Below, in pieces: positions 19,537-28,662 of a stretch of DNA of 64,000 nt (the first letter of the stretch is position 1; the number at the start of each line of letters is the position of its first letter). The stretch is from Enterovibrio norvegicus FF-33. GTDB taxonomy: Bacteria > Pseudomonadota > Gammaproteobacteria > Enterobacterales > Vibrionaceae. Below the pieces are notes generated by a model. It had not been told where the DNA came from, did not search any database, and saw only the letters and a program-made list of their open reading frames with translations. Made by a program: the position numbers and the translations under genes. The DNA is taken from contig NZ_AJYD02000013.1 of the NCBI RefSeq assembly GCF_000286835.2, positions 657,692 through 721,691 on the forward strand. The letters are read 5' to 3'.

Positions 19537-20790
19537 GTGGGACAGAGCAAACTTCGGGTCGCAATGTTAAGTACTGGCGAGGAAGTGCTGCACGGTGATA
19601 TCACCGATACCAATGCAGCTTGGTTATCGAGACGCTGTTTTGAGGAAGGCTTTGCTTTGCATCGTAGAGTCACTGTCGGTGATGCGGTAGATGATATTGC
19701 CATTGAATTGGTGAGATGCAGTCAAGTTTCCGATGTGGTGATCGTGAATGGTGGGCTTGGGCCAACCACAGATGATCTGACCACTGAAGCTATGGCGATG
19801 GCCATGAACGTTGACCTTGAATTAAATAATCACTGGCTAACCGAGCTCAAAGAGCGGTTTGAAAAAAACGGTAAAGCCATGCCGAAAAGCAACATTAAGC
19901 AGGCAATGCTCCCTGAAGGTGCCGAACTAGTGGATAATCCAGTGGGCAGTGCGTGTGGATTTGCCGCGACACTTAATGATTGTCTCTTCTTCTTCACGCC
20001 GGGTGTACCAAGTGAATTCAAGCACATGTTTGAGAATGAAATTGTGTCACGTCTTCAAACACGATTTCCTAATACGAAAAAGCAAGAAATTCAACGTCTG
20101 TACACCTTCGGTTTTTCCGAGTCCCTTCTTAACGACAAGTTAGAAGCGCTCGCACTGCCAGATGATTTTGAACTGGGATACCGTTCATCGTTACCTTTTA
20201 TTGAGGTAAAGCTGTTCTCTCCGCGTCAACACTCCGATATTTCGTTGATCACCGATGCGATACGAAATGTGTTGGGTGATCGCTTAGTGGGTGACGGTGT
20301 GCCGATGCTTGAAACTGTCGGTGGTTTGCTGTCGCAGGAAAATACAACCATTGCAGTGGCTGAAAAATTCTCTGGCGGGTATTTGGCTAATTGGCTAAAT
20401 CAGGCAGAGGAAACGAAAGAGGCGTTCGTTCAGGGGTGGGTGCTCAGTGACTCGACACTGATTACGGATAGTGAATATAACCCGCTCGCGGCGGTCTTAG
20501 CGATGGCAACGGCGTCTCGCGAAAATGCAGGTGTAAACATCGGATTGGCATGTGGAAACATGGAGGCAGGGCGTGTTGCTCTGGGGCTTTCTGCTGCAGA
20601 TGGTGATTGGGGTATTATAGTGAAGCCTCGTCGTTCTCAGTCCAACGAGAACTTTCGCTGTTACACGGCGACCATGTTGCTTGATATGTTAAGGCGTTAT
20701 CTTTCGGGGCACACGATGTTCCCAGATATCGCTTCGTTGGTGACGCTAGAATCGCTGCACATTCCTGTCGAAGCTGACGATGCGAATTGA
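19537..20790 (+). CDS. CinA/YfaY-like protein with degenerate deamidase domain
   Basis: The 417-residue product has an N-terminal molybdopterin-binding-like domain (MLSTGEEVLHG, VNGGLGPTTDD, FTPGVPSEFK) and a C-terminal CinA domain. The C-terminal site reads AEKFSGG (20359-20379) where active NMN deamidases have AESCTGG, so the catalytic Ser is Lys and activity is doubtful. It resembles E. coli YfaY, the CinA homologue with a similarly degenerate C-terminus. The start chosen is GTG 19537, six to seven bases after a perfect AAGGAG; the in-frame ATG at 19516 lies before this ribosome site. It is monocistronic. Confidence 0.85.
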   Translation: MGQSKLRVAMLSTGEEVLHGDITDTNAAWLSRRCFEEGFALHRRVTVGDAVDDIAIELVRCSQVSDVVIVNGGLGPTTDDLTTEAMAMAMNVDLELNNHWLTELKERFEKNGKAMPKSNIKQAMLPEGAELVDNPVGSACGFAATLNDCLFFFTPGVPSEFKHMFENEIVSRLQTRFPNTKKQEIQRLYTFGFSESLLNDKLEALALPDDFELGYRSSLPFIEVKLFSPRQHSDISLITDAIRNVLGDRLVGDGVPMLETVGGLLSQENTTIAVAEKFSGGYLANWLNQAEETKEAFVQGWVLSDSTLITDSEYNPLAAVLAMATASRENAGVNIGLACGNMEAGRVALGLSAADGDWGIIVKPRRSQSNENFRCYTATMLLDMLRRYLSGHTMFPDIASLVTLESLHIPVEADDAN

Positions 20791-20811
20791 TACCCATTGA
20801 AGTATTTAGAG

Positions 20812-20842
20812 AAAAACGCCTGACATTGTCAGGCGTTTTTTT
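20812..20842. terminator. Bidirectional terminator, cinA-like gene and glsA
   Basis: An 11-bp stem (AACGCCTGACA/TGTCAGGCGTT) flanked by A and T runs lies between converging genes. Confidence 0.9.
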
Positions 20843-20858
20843 GATTCGCTAAAAGCTG

Positions 20859-21800
20859 TTACGAAGCATACAAGTTGAGATTCAGTGTCTTAGCAACATG
20901 AGAAATCATCCGTTGCGCTCGAACACTATTGCCGGACTCATCCAAGGGTGGGGAGAAGGCAGCAATACCCAGCTTGCCAGGGGCGACCGCCAACACACCA
21001 CCACCCACCCCGCTTTTACCGGGCATGCCGACTTCAAATGCCCAATCACCTGAGTAGTCATACAGACCTTCCATCGACATCTCTGCCAGTATGGGTGCAA
21101 CATTGCCCGCTGAGATGACTTGCTCTCCAGAGATAGGGTTCTTACCGCGATTCGATAATGTTGCACTCAGCACCGCAAGATCTTTGCAGGTGACCAAGGT
21201 TGAGCATTGCCGCGTGTAGACATCAACAGCTTCCATTGGGTCGCAGAAACAGTTGCCCGCCGCATACAGAATCCATGCAATACCGCGATTGTGAAAGTTG
21301 GTGGTTTGCTCAGACGCATTGATGTCATCAGAAAGCACAATATTTCCAGCCGTGATCCGTTGCTGCATGTCTAGAATACGCGCCCATCGTGTTTCAGGGT
21401 CAGAGGCGGTGAGCAAGCTGACACTCGCCATCGCCCCCGCGTTAACGAGAGGTGACAATGGTTTGTCCTGATGTTCACAAAGTGCCACAACAGAATTGAA
21501 AGGCAACCCGGTAGGCTCTGCGCCAATTTTTTCACGCACCATTTCTGGGCCAACATCCTCCATCAGTAAAGCCAATGTCGGCACCTTCGAGATGGATTCA
21601 ATCGCGAAACCATAACTGCTATCGCCAGCCTGATAAATGTCACCATCTGCAGTGACAATCACCAATGCCGCAAGATCGGAAGGTACAGAAGCGAGGTATG
21701 GGATATAGCTTGCGTTCTCGCCCCCTGGTAACGCTCGAAATTGAGTATAAGTTTCATCCACTAACGTTTGCAGGGCTTCGGGAGACGGTAATGCACTCAT
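20859..21800 (-). CDS. glsA: Glutaminase
   Basis: The 313-residue serine-dependent beta-lactamase-fold glutaminase deamidates glutamine to glutamate and ammonia. The catalytic S-x-x-K appears in IESISKVPTLAL, with family motifs NAGAMASVSLL, NFHNRG and PGKSGVGGGVLA. It is the third gene of the gad operon: its ATG overlaps the gadC stop (ATGA) and its AAAGGAG ribosome site lies within the gadC 3' end. In E. coli the acid-induced YbaS glutaminase works with GadC so that glutamine also gives acid resistance through ammonia release. The same role is very likely here. Confidence 0.95.
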   Translation of the reverse strand: MSALPSPEALQTLVDETYTQFRALPGGENASYIPYLASVPSDLAALVIVTADGDIYQAGDSSYGFAIESISKVPTLALLMEDVGPEMVREKIGAEPTGLPFNSVVALCEHQDKPLSPLVNAGAMASVSLLTASDPETRWARILDMQQRITAGNIVLSDDINASEQTTNFHNRGIAWILYAAGNCFCDPMEAVDVYTRQCSTLVTCKDLAVLSATLSNRGKNPISGEQVISAGNVAPILAEMSMEGLYDYSGDWAFEVGMPGKSGVGGGVLAVAPGKLGIAAFSPPLDESGNSVRAQRMISHVAKTLNLNLYAS

Positions 21801-23344
21801 GATGCTTCTCCTTTACCTTCACGATGAATCGCCGTTACGGCTTCAGTGTGTGTGACAGATTCGTTTTTAAGGCCAGGGTGAACGCCTTCAATTTGCCAAG
21901 TAAACGGCGCAAAATCTGAGTTCTCGTCTCGCCAATGCGGTTTGCGAATGGCATAGATAACAAAGGGAATCGTGATAAAGACAACGCTTAACCCTACCAG
22001 TATTGACATGAACACGGTTGGGCTGCCAACAGCAATCTGGCTTGGTGGAATAAAGCTAAAAGCAAAGGCAATGGCAGAACTTGTGAAACCAACGCCAGCA
22101 AAAAGATATAAGCCTTTTTTCCCACCGGGAACATTGTACGGGCGCGGACGATTAGGCTGACTAAAGCGCAGATAAATCGCGGCTGAAAACATCAGCATAT
22201 ATAGGGTGAGGTAAATCACCGCGGCCAGTTGACTCAGAATTTGGTAAGCCGCTTCGACGGAGGGCAGCACGACAAAGGTTATCGCGAGAAAGCTTACGAT
22301 GATGCCTTGCACCAAAAGGATATGGGTCGCCATTCCGTTTTTGTTGGTCTCTTGCCAAAACCGCGGCATATAACCCGCTTTTGCCACTTCAAGTAAACCG
22401 GTCGAGGGACCCGCTACCCAAGTCACAATACCGGCGAGCACGCCAATGGCGAGGCAAATAGCCATAATTGGCCCCAGAAAGCTCAGGCCCGCCCAGCGGA
22501 ACATATCAAAATAGGCCACAAGCAGACTTTGTGTGAGATTGATGTCGGTACTGGGTATAACAAAGGCGATGGCAAGTGTACCTAGCACAAAGATCACGAC
22601 GGTACCTAGCGCAGCAATACCTATGGCGATCGGGTAGGAGCGCGTTGGATTATCTAGGTCTTTCACGTGAATCGCATTCATTTCCATCCCCGCATAAAAC
22701 AGGAAAATACTGGCCGCGAGTACCACGTTATTGAAGTTAGAAAAGTCGGGGATAACGTCTTTCCACGCCATCTCTATTTGGATTTTCTCGCCGCTGAACA
22801 GAAAAGCAAAACCAAGCAAAATAAGGATGATCGCGGGGATGATGGTGCCGATGATCCCACCCCACTTGGACAGCAAAGTAAATGCTGAAACACCACGAAA
22901 AGCGATGAAAGTGGCAAACCAATAGATAGCCAGCACAATGGCCAGAACAAAGAATTTATTTTGTGACAAGGCTGCATCAAAGGTTTGATCGGGGCCAATG
23001 AAGGCCAGTGATACAGCACCAAAGGTGAGCGCAGTGGGGAACCATACACACACTTGAACGAACAGCAGGAACATGGCCATAAAGGCTAACCTTGGACCAA
23101 AGGCTTCTCCGACCCAACGGAAGATCCCTCCTTTTTCTGGCCACCCAGTAGCAAGTTCCGCAGCCACCAGTGAAACAGGCACGAGGAAAAATACGGCGGC
23201 AAACGCATAATAAAATACAGAGCTGAGCCCGTATTCTGCTTCAGCGGGTAAGCCACGCAGACTCACCACGGCCACAACATTCATAATGGCAAAAGTGAAA
23301 ACGCTGATTTTGCCGACTGATGAGGCACTGATTTTCTTATCCAT
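21797..23344 (-). CDS. gadC: Glutamate/GABA antiporter
   Basis: The 515-residue APC-superfamily antiporter exchanges external glutamate (or glutamine) for internal GABA. It shows the GadC-type first helix region (VVSLRGLPAEAEYGLSS), about 12 membrane helices and a hydrophilic C-terminal tail of about 45 residues containing several His residues, the part that in E. coli GadC acts as a pH-sensitive plug. It lies 86 bases after gadB and overlaps glsA by four bases. AAGGA precedes the ATG. Confidence 0.92.
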   Translation of the reverse strand: MDKKISASSVGKISVFTFAIMNVVAVVSLRGLPAEAEYGLSSVFYYAFAAVFFLVPVSLVAAELATGWPEKGGIFRWVGEAFGPRLAFMAMFLLFVQVCVWFPTALTFGAVSLAFIGPDQTFDAALSQNKFFVLAIVLAIYWFATFIAFRGVSAFTLLSKWGGIIGTIIPAIILILLGFAFLFSGEKIQIEMAWKDVIPDFSNFNNVVLAASIFLFYAGMEMNAIHVKDLDNPTRSYPIAIGIAALGTVVIFVLGTLAIAFVIPSTDINLTQSLLVAYFDMFRWAGLSFLGPIMAICLAIGVLAGIVTWVAGPSTGLLEVAKAGYMPRFWQETNKNGMATHILLVQGIIVSFLAITFVVLPSVEAAYQILSQLAAVIYLTLYMLMFSAAIYLRFSQPNRPRPYNVPGGKKGLYLFAGVGFTSSAIAFAFSFIPPSQIAVGSPTVFMSILVGLSVVFITIPFVIYAIRKPHWRDENSDFAPFTWQIEGVHPGLKNESVTHTEAVTAIHREGKGEAS

Positions 23345-23430
23345 CTTTTAATCCTTAGATATGAAGGCCACGGTTTATTTGTGGCCTTTGGACTAAATTG
23401 AACGATTCATCGACGCTGTGATGCTCAGTA

Positions 23431-24810
23431 TCAGCCGTGATGGAACGAGGAAGTGGTACCGGATTTTGCTTGCGGGTACTGCTTGAAGTAGTCGATACAC
23501 CGCTTAAGGTCCTCTAACAGCATCGCAACCATATCTAAGCTAACGCCATGACGGATCATGATGCGCTGTATGACGGTGTCTTGGCGGTTGCTTGGTAGGG
23601 GATAAGAAGCAATTTGCCATCCTCGCATTCGCATCCGATCGGATAAGTCATACAGAGTGAAGCCCCAATCGCCTTCTTTTAGGCTGTAGCTGAGTGCAGG
23701 AAGTCCACCACGGCCATCGTAGAAGAGATCGAAAGGACCAATTTTGGCAATTTCATCTGCTAGCCATTGTGCTGTGCTGAAACACGATTCGTGAATGCCT
23801 TTGTAGCCTTCAAAACCAAGACGCAGAAAGTTGTAGTATTGCGCGACGATTTGACCGCCGGGACGAGAAAAATTGAGCGCGAATGTTGGCATATTCCCGC
23901 CGAGGTAATCGACATCAAACACGAGTTCCTCGGGCAGATGTGCCTTATCTCGCCATACTACCCAGCCCACGCCAAGAGGCGCCAGTCCGTACTTATGACC
24001 AGAACTGTTGATGGAGACAACGCGAGGTAGCCGGAAATCCCACTTCAATTCCGGGGTAACAAACGGCGCAATAAAGCCGCCCGAAGCACCATCAACGTGA
24101 ATGGGCACATCGAGTCCGGTCTGTGCTTGGAGCTCATCGAGTTTTTGTGAAATGGTTTCAACGGGTTCGTACACGCAGGTGTAGGTCACACCTAAGGTAG
24201 GCACGACGCCTATCGTATTTTCATCTACGTATTGAGAGAGCTTGTCTGGGTTCATTCCCACTTCATCGCCGTCGAGTGGGATTTCACGCATTTCTACATC
24301 GAAGTAGCGGGCGAACTTATGCCAGCAGATTTGTACGGGGCCGCAGACAATATTGGGCTTGTCAGTCGCAAGGCCTAAGGCTTCGCGTTTTTTGCGCCAG
24401 TTCCATTTCATAGCAAGGCCACCGAGCATGGCAGCTTCTGATGAACCCGTGGTTGAGCAGCCGACGGTGGTGTCACTTTCCGGGCTATTCCAAAGTTTGG
24501 CGAGAATATGTACGCAGCGAGATTCAATTTCCGCAGTCTGCGGATACTCGTCTTTATCAATCATGTTCTTGTCGATACATGCGTCCATCAACTCGTGAAC
24601 ACTCGGCTCCATCCATGTTGAACAAAATGTGGCAAGATTTTGTCTGGCGTTTCCATCCATCAACAATTCATCACGTAACAACTGTGCAATCAACTCTGGA
24701 GATTGGCTATTGGCTGGTATGGCATGCTTAGGTAATTGAGTGCGGGAAAGAGCCTCTTCATAGAAATCTTCATTTTGAGGGTCTTGTTGTTTGGTGAAAT
24801 GCAATCCCAT
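23431..24810 (-). CDS. gadB: Glutamate decarboxylase
   Basis: The 459-residue PLP enzyme converts glutamate to GABA and CO2, consuming a proton. It shows [26 protein letters not shown], and the PLP lysine in [10 protein letters not shown]. The C-terminus ends SSFHHG, resembling the His-containing tail that closes the active site of E. coli GadB at neutral pH, so pH gating may be kept. The N-terminal helix (about residues 1-15) that binds the membrane at low pH is also present. AGGAGA lies before the ATG. It heads the operon gadB-gadC-glsA. Confidence 0.95.
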   Translation of the reverse strand: MGLHFTKQQDPQNEDFYEEALSRTQLPKHAIPANSQSPELIAQLLRDELLMDGNARQNLATFCSTWMEPSVHELMDACIDKNMIDKDEYPQTAEIESRCVHILAKLWNSPESDTTVGCSTTGSSEAAMLGGLAMKWNWRKKREALGLATDKPNIVCGPVQICWHKFARYFDVEMREIPLDGDEVGMNPDKLSQYVDENTIGVVPTLGVTYTCVYEPVETISQKLDELQAQTGLDVPIHVDGASGGFIAPFVTPELKWDFRLPRVVSINSSGHKYGLAPLGVGWVVWRDKAHLPEELVFDVDYLGGNMPTFALNFSRPGGQIVAQYYNFLRLGFEGYKGIHESCFSTAQWLADEIAKIGPFDLFYDGRGGLPALSYSLKEGDWGFTLYDLSDRMRMRGWQIASYPLPSNRQDTVIQRIMIRHGVSLDMVAMLLEDLKRCIDYFKQYPQAKSGTTSSFHHG

Positions 24811-25154
24811 TTTGTGTCTCCTGACGCGCTGGAAATGGTTGAGAAAAAGTGTTCTCTGACGAATGATTTCGTCCAGCTATCAGTATTGGAAAGGCAGAGA
24901 AAAAGAAGTGTTCAATAAATGAGATGATAACAGTAAAAAAGACGGTTTTTTGGACATCGCAATGCGGGGTGTGATTTTCTATCAATGTAATAACACGAAG
25001 AGTCGAGATATTAGCGAGAGATCGGTGGACGAGATTGTAGGCAATGTATCTTGACGATGGGAGTGAAAAAAACGCCGCAGAACCTGAATAAGCGTTTTGC
25101 GGCCTATTTTGGCAACAAGATATGCGATGGCATCTTGTTGAAACGATGAATCAA
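24811..25154. promoter_or_regulatory. gadB upstream region and dctM downstream region
   Basis: The left part must contain the gadB promoter on the minus strand; no GadE box could be identified by eye. The right part carries the terminator of the TRAP operon. No coding sequence is convincing. Confidence 0.45.
25066..25103 (-). terminator. Terminator of the dctPQM operon
   Basis: On the minus strand GCCGCA pairs with TGCGGC, extended by AAC/GTT across a mismatch, then seven T residues (A run at 25066-25072 on the plus strand). Confidence 0.75.
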
Positions 25155-26447
25155 TTAAAAAAGGTTTGGTAAGAACATCACCAGCCCTTCCCAGTAAGTC
25201 AGAATCATCAATACAGTCAGTAGTGCTGCCAGTAACGGCGCTACTTCTCGCACAAAATCAACCATCCTTACCCGAAGAATGGAGCAAACGGTAAACATCA
25301 TTGAACCAAACGGTGGAGTGACACCACCAATCATGATATTGACGATGATAATGATACCGAAGTGAACTGGGTTGACGCCGAGATTGAGTACAGCGGGCAA
25401 CAGCAGTGGTGTCAGGATAATCATTGCTGCGCCACCCTCAATGAACATACCAACAACGATCAGAAGAATATTGATGATGAGCAGCAACACGGCTTTGTCA
25501 TCCGTCAGGCTAATAAGCATTGACGCAACGTCTTGAGGTATTTGCTCCAACGTCATGTAATACCCAAAGACCATTGCACCAATAATGATGAACATGACGC
25601 TGCTGGTGCCCTGAATGGTTTCGCGCAAAATGGCCGCAAAATGATGGATCTTTAACTCGCGATAGATAGCAAAACCAATGATGGTACAGAGCAATACGGC
25701 AATAGCGCCAGCTTCCGTCGGGGTAAAGAGACCAAAGCGCATGCCTAATATGATGCCAAACGGGATCAGCAACGCAGGTATCGCTTTGCCGAAGTAGCCG
25801 AGCCTTTCTTTTCCGCTCGCAGGGTGCTCCCGTGAAGGCTTGTATTTACGTTTTTTGGAAATGAAAGCAATAGTGATCATCAAGGCTGCAGCCATCATAA
25901 ACGCAGGGACATACCCAGCGATAAACATGGAATGCACGGATACATTGGCAAGCAAAGCGAAAATGATCAGGTTGATACCTGGTGGTATAACAGGACTGAT
26001 GCTTGACGACGCCGCAGTGACAGCGGCGGTGAAAGGCAAGTCGTAACCGCGTTTTGTCATCTCTGGTGCGAGTATCTTTGACTGCATGGCAGCATCCGCA
26101 TTCGCCGACCCAGAAATGCCGCCCATCAAGGTACTGAGCAACACATTCACATGTGCTAATCCACCGACTTTATGTCCGATGAGTGAGTCTGCAAATGCCA
26201 GTAGATTTCGGCTTATTCCCGCGTAGTTCATGATTGAGCCAACCATGATAAAGAAAGGGATTGCAAGAAGTGGGAAGGAAGAAACCGTAGAGATAAACCG
26301 CTGCATGACCAAACTTACTGGGATGGAGTCATTGATGAATAGGAAGTAAAACATCGATGAAGCGATCAAGGAAAAGGCAATGGGTATGTTGAGAAGGAAC
26401 AACACAAATAAAAGAATAATAGGTATATAGATATCCACAGCAGCCAC
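25155..26447 (-). CDS. dctM: TRAP transporter large permease subunit
   Basis: The 430-residue inner membrane protein has about 12 helices and DctM-type motifs (IPFFIMVGSIMNYAGI, GGISGSANADAAMQS, VIPPGINLI). It forms the sodium-driven transport channel of a tripartite ATP-independent transporter. Its GTG start at 26447 directly follows the dctQ stop codon (TAGGTG); a second GTG at 26438 is also possible, since AGGTGG lies just before it. It is the last gene of dctPQM. Confidence 0.9.
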   Translation of the reverse strand: MAAVDIYIPIILLFVLFLLNIPIAFSLIASSMFYFLFINDSIPVSLVMQRFISTVSSFPLLAIPFFIMVGSIMNYAGISRNLLAFADSLIGHKVGGLAHVNVLLSTLMGGISGSANADAAMQSKILAPEMTKRGYDLPFTAAVTAASSSISPVIPPGINLIIFALLANVSVHSMFIAGYVPAFMMAAALMITIAFISKKRKYKPSREHPASGKERLGYFGKAIPALLIPFGIILGMRFGLFTPTEAGAIAVLLCTIIGFAIYRELKIHHFAAILRETIQGTSSVMFIIIGAMVFGYYMTLEQIPQDVASMLISLTDDKAVLLLIINILLIVVGMFIEGGAAMIILTPLLLPAVLNLGVNPVHFGIIIIVNIMIGGVTPPFGSMMFTVCSILRVRMVDFVREVAPLLAALLTVLMILTYWEGLVMFLPNLF

Positions 26448-26924
26448 CTATTGCGCTTTGTTAAGCGTGTCGTTATCTGACGGCTTCAAATCATCGATGA
26501 TGAATCTGATGGTGTGAAACGCCATCAAAGAAAAGCAGACAACAAGAACGCTGTTAATTGGGAAATAAGACATGCCCATCACTGGGGTGACCTTTGTCGA
26601 AAGCATGGTGTAGCTGACGCTGAGGTAGGCCATCGTAACGTTGAGTACCAATAGGAAAAACGAGATGAAAAGTCTGAAATATCGCTGTCCACTCTGGGGG
26701 ATGAAGCTCAAGATGACATCGACACCCATATGCAGCTTATGCTTGTAGCAAGAGCTAATGCCGAAGTAGACGGACCATGTAAAACAGATCACTGAAAGCT
26801 CTTCACTCCAAGGCACAACAAACCCAAAGCAATAGCGAAGAAAAACATTGATGATAACCACCACGACTGTGATGGAAATGGCGATTGAGGCCAAGATTTC
26901 TTCGAAGTTAGCTAGAAACCGCAT
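26448..26924 (-). CDS. dctQ: TRAP transporter small permease subunit
   Basis: A 158-residue protein with four membrane helices, typical DctQ size and pattern (VPWSEELSVICFTW after the second helix). It partners the large permease. GGAG lies five bases before ATG 26924. It is separated from dctP by 72 bases that carry a hairpin. Confidence 0.88.
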   Translation of the reverse strand: MRFLANFEEILASIAISITVVVVIINVFLRYCFGFVVPWSEELSVICFTWSVYFGISSCYKHKLHMGVDVILSFIPQSGQRYFRLFISFFLLVLNVTMAYLSVSYTMLSTKVTPVMGMSYFPINSVLVVCFSLMAFHTIRFIIDDLKPSDNDTLNKAQ

Positions 26925-26956
26925 GGTGACTCCAAGACAGTAAGGCTGAAAAGATC

Positions 26957-26985
26957 TAGCCCCAGCATGAGATGCGCTGGGGCAG
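26957..26985 (-). other. Intercistronic hairpin between dctP and dctQ
   Basis: An 8-bp stem (GCCCCAGC/GCTGGGGC, 9-base loop) with only a short interrupted T tract afterwards on the minus strand. Such hairpins after a binding-protein gene commonly protect its mRNA or cause partial termination so that dctP exceeds the permease genes; that use here is inference. Confidence 0.6.
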
Positions 26986-26996
26986 AGGTTAGAGGC

Positions 26997-28010
26997 TTAC
27001 TTAGCAGCGCGGATTTTTTCCAATTCTGCGTTGATAGTGCCGTGAACACCTTCGCTCCATGCAGGGAATTGATTATAGACATCAGCGGTTAGCTTGTTGA
27101 ACGCGGCGGTATCCACATCATTGAACGTCACACCCTGTTCTTTAAGCTTTTGCTCGTACTCAGCGTCAAGCTTCACCAATTGCTCGGTGTTTGATACTGC
27201 GCCGGCATTGATTTCTTCCATCACGATTTTTTGTTGTTCCGCGGTCAGTTTGTCCCAAACGCTTGGAGAGATGTAAAGGCCAACGGTGCCGAGGAAGTGG
27301 CCCGTTTTAGACATGTTCTTCGCCACTTCATAGATTTTGGTCGAATACATAGTCAGAATTGACCCTTCCAGTCCGTCAACCACGCCTTGCTGAACACCTG
27401 CGTAGGTTTCTGGGAACGGCAATGCGGCTGGAGATGCGCCCATTGAGGACAGTGTATTGATGAAGAGCTGGCTACCTGGTACGCGAATACGCATTCCGTT
27501 CATGTCTTCTGGTGTATTGATTTCTTTATTGGTGATCATGTGACGGAAACCAAAGATGTAATCCGCGCTGAGCACTTTTATGCCTTTCTTCTCGACTTCT
27601 TCAGTTAACTTCGCAACGTAGTCGGTGTCCATCATCGCCAGGTATTCATCGTAAGAAGTATAAAGCATTGGCCCTGCTAGTGCGGCAAAATCAGGGACGT
27701 AATCGCCGAGGTAGCTTAAATCTTCAACCGCAATCCAGTTTGCGCCGTTTACAACTTGCTCAAGGTTATCTTTGTATACTGGGAGTTGGCCTCCAGGAAA
27801 AACTTTGATGTTTACGCCGCCGTCAGTGCGTTCTTTGATTTTATCAGCAACTTTAATCAACTCTTGAGTGAGGAGTTCATTTTGGGTGAAAACGAGACTC
27901 ATATTGATTTTTACTGGGTCATTGTCGCTGGCGATGGCTGCAGTCGAGGCCATACCAAACCCAAATAAGGTTGTGGCAGAAAGTAAGGTTCCAAGTAATA
28001 GCTTTTTCAT
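26997..28010 (-). CDS. dctP: TRAP transporter periplasmic solute-binding protein
   Basis: The 337-residue protein has a signal peptide (MKKLLLGTLLSATTLFGFG... cut near AIASD) and DctP motifs: the carboxylate-binding Arg in MRIRVPGS and PFPETYAGVQQGVVDGLEGS. The ligand is probably an organic or sugar acid; the exact compound cannot be told. It is the first gene of dctPQM. Its 361-base upstream region carries a perfect inverted repeat and a CRP-like site. Confidence 0.9.
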   Translation of the reverse strand: MKKLLLGTLLSATTLFGFGMASTAAIASDNDPVKINMSLVFTQNELLTQELIKVADKIKERTDGGVNIKVFPGGQLPVYKDNLEQVVNGANWIAVEDLSYLGDYVPDFAALAGPMLYTSYDEYLAMMDTDYVAKLTEEVEKKGIKVLSADYIFGFRHMITNKEINTPEDMNGMRIRVPGSQLFINTLSSMGASPAALPFPETYAGVQQGVVDGLEGSILTMYSTKIYEVAKNMSKTGHFLGTVGLYISPSVWDKLTAEQQKIVMEEINAGAVSNTEQLVKLDAEYEQKLKEQGVTFNDVDTAAFNKLTADVYNQFPAWSEGVHGTINAELEKIRAAK

Positions 28011-28135
28011 TCGGTCGTTCCCTTCTTTATTGATGAAAGTTCACTTTCTTTCATTGATTTTATATGCAACCGTGATTCTTGTTGCAGAAATGTAACGAGC
28101 TCTAGGCAAGATATAGTAAATGGGGTGAGTTTCAC

Positions 28136-28155
28136 ATGAACATATAAATGTTCAT
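28136..28155. promoter_or_regulatory. Perfect inverted repeat ATGAACAT-ATAA-ATGTTCAT, candidate dctPQM operator
   Basis: Two 8-bp arms, perfect, with a 4-base spacer, about 125 bases before the dctP start. The symmetry suits a GntR- or LacI-type dimer. The regulator is not in the window. Confidence 0.55.
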
Positions 28156-28163
28156 ACGAACGC

Positions 28164-28179
28164 TGTGATCACGTTAACA
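28164..28179. promoter_or_regulatory. Possible CRP site
   Basis: TGTGA, six bases, TAACA: nine of ten core positions of the CRP consensus (second arm TCACA). It sits 9 bases from the inverted repeat, upstream of a carboxylate uptake operon where cAMP-CRP control would be natural. Confidence 0.35.
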
Positions 28180-28356
28180 AAGCTAAGGGAAGCGCTTTCT
28201 TGGCGGAAAGACCCGTGTTTAAAGGGCGTTGCAGGGGATGTAAAAGCGGCTGCTCGTTTTCATGTGAACATGTTTGAATTGGTGTGGTGCAAAACGCGGT
28301 TGAGGCAGTTGACGTTAAGCTAGTCAGCTTGGGTCAGAGTCTAGGAAGGGAATAGT

Positions 28357-28392
28357 GCCGCGAAGGCTGATTCAGAGGTTCGCGGCTTTTTT
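28357..28392 (+). terminator. Plus-strand intrinsic terminator with no plus-strand gene upstream
   Basis: An 8-bp stem (GCCGCGAA/TTCGCGGC, 14-base loop) is followed by six T residues on the plus strand and overlaps the yfaE stop codon. The minus strand has no T run here, so it is oriented for plus-strand RNA, although both flanking genes are on the minus strand. Confidence 0.65.
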
Positions 28393-28662
28393 AGTGACTA
28401 AAGAAACCTGGTAATCAAATTCTAGGTCCACGCTTTCACGTGGTGTAGAACGGCATGTAAGGATTTCACCTGCGGCCAGATAAGCCATCGCATCTTGTTG
28501 AGAAACGGCGCCTTTGTCCAACTTGCAACGACACGCGCCGCAAACACCATTTCTGCATTGAAACTCAGGTTGCAACCCAGCCTGCTCGATTTGCTCAAGC
28601 AGAGGCTGGTGGGTATTTCCCACCAGCGCTTGTCCGTTCACTGTGATAGTGATTCGACTCAT
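28372..28662 (-). CDS. yfaE: 2Fe-2S ferredoxin for ribonucleotide reductase maintenance
   Basis: A 96-residue plant-type ferredoxin. The four cluster cysteines appear as C-x4-C-x2-C ([11 protein letters not shown]) and a later C in LTCRST. YfaE supplies electrons to keep or restore the diferric-tyrosyl cofactor of NrdB. Its ATG overlaps the nrdB stop by four bases, so it is translationally coupled as the third gene of nrdA-nrdB-yfaE. Confidence 0.93.
   Translation of the reverse strand: MSRITITVNGQALVGNTHQPLLEQIEQAGLQPEFQCRNGVCGACRCKLDKGAVSQQDAMAYLAAGEILTCRSTPRESVDLEFDYQVSLVTKKAANL

Larger units (their letters stand above)
28011..28371. promoter_or_regulatory. dctP upstream control region
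   Basis: The region between two minus-strand genes holds an 8+8 bp inverted repeat at 28136-28155, a CRP-like sequence at 28164-28179, a partial copy of the repeat half-site (TGAACATGTTTGA, 28265-28277) and a plus-strand hairpin-T-run at 28357-28392. No open frame with a ribosome site was found. Confidence 0.6.
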
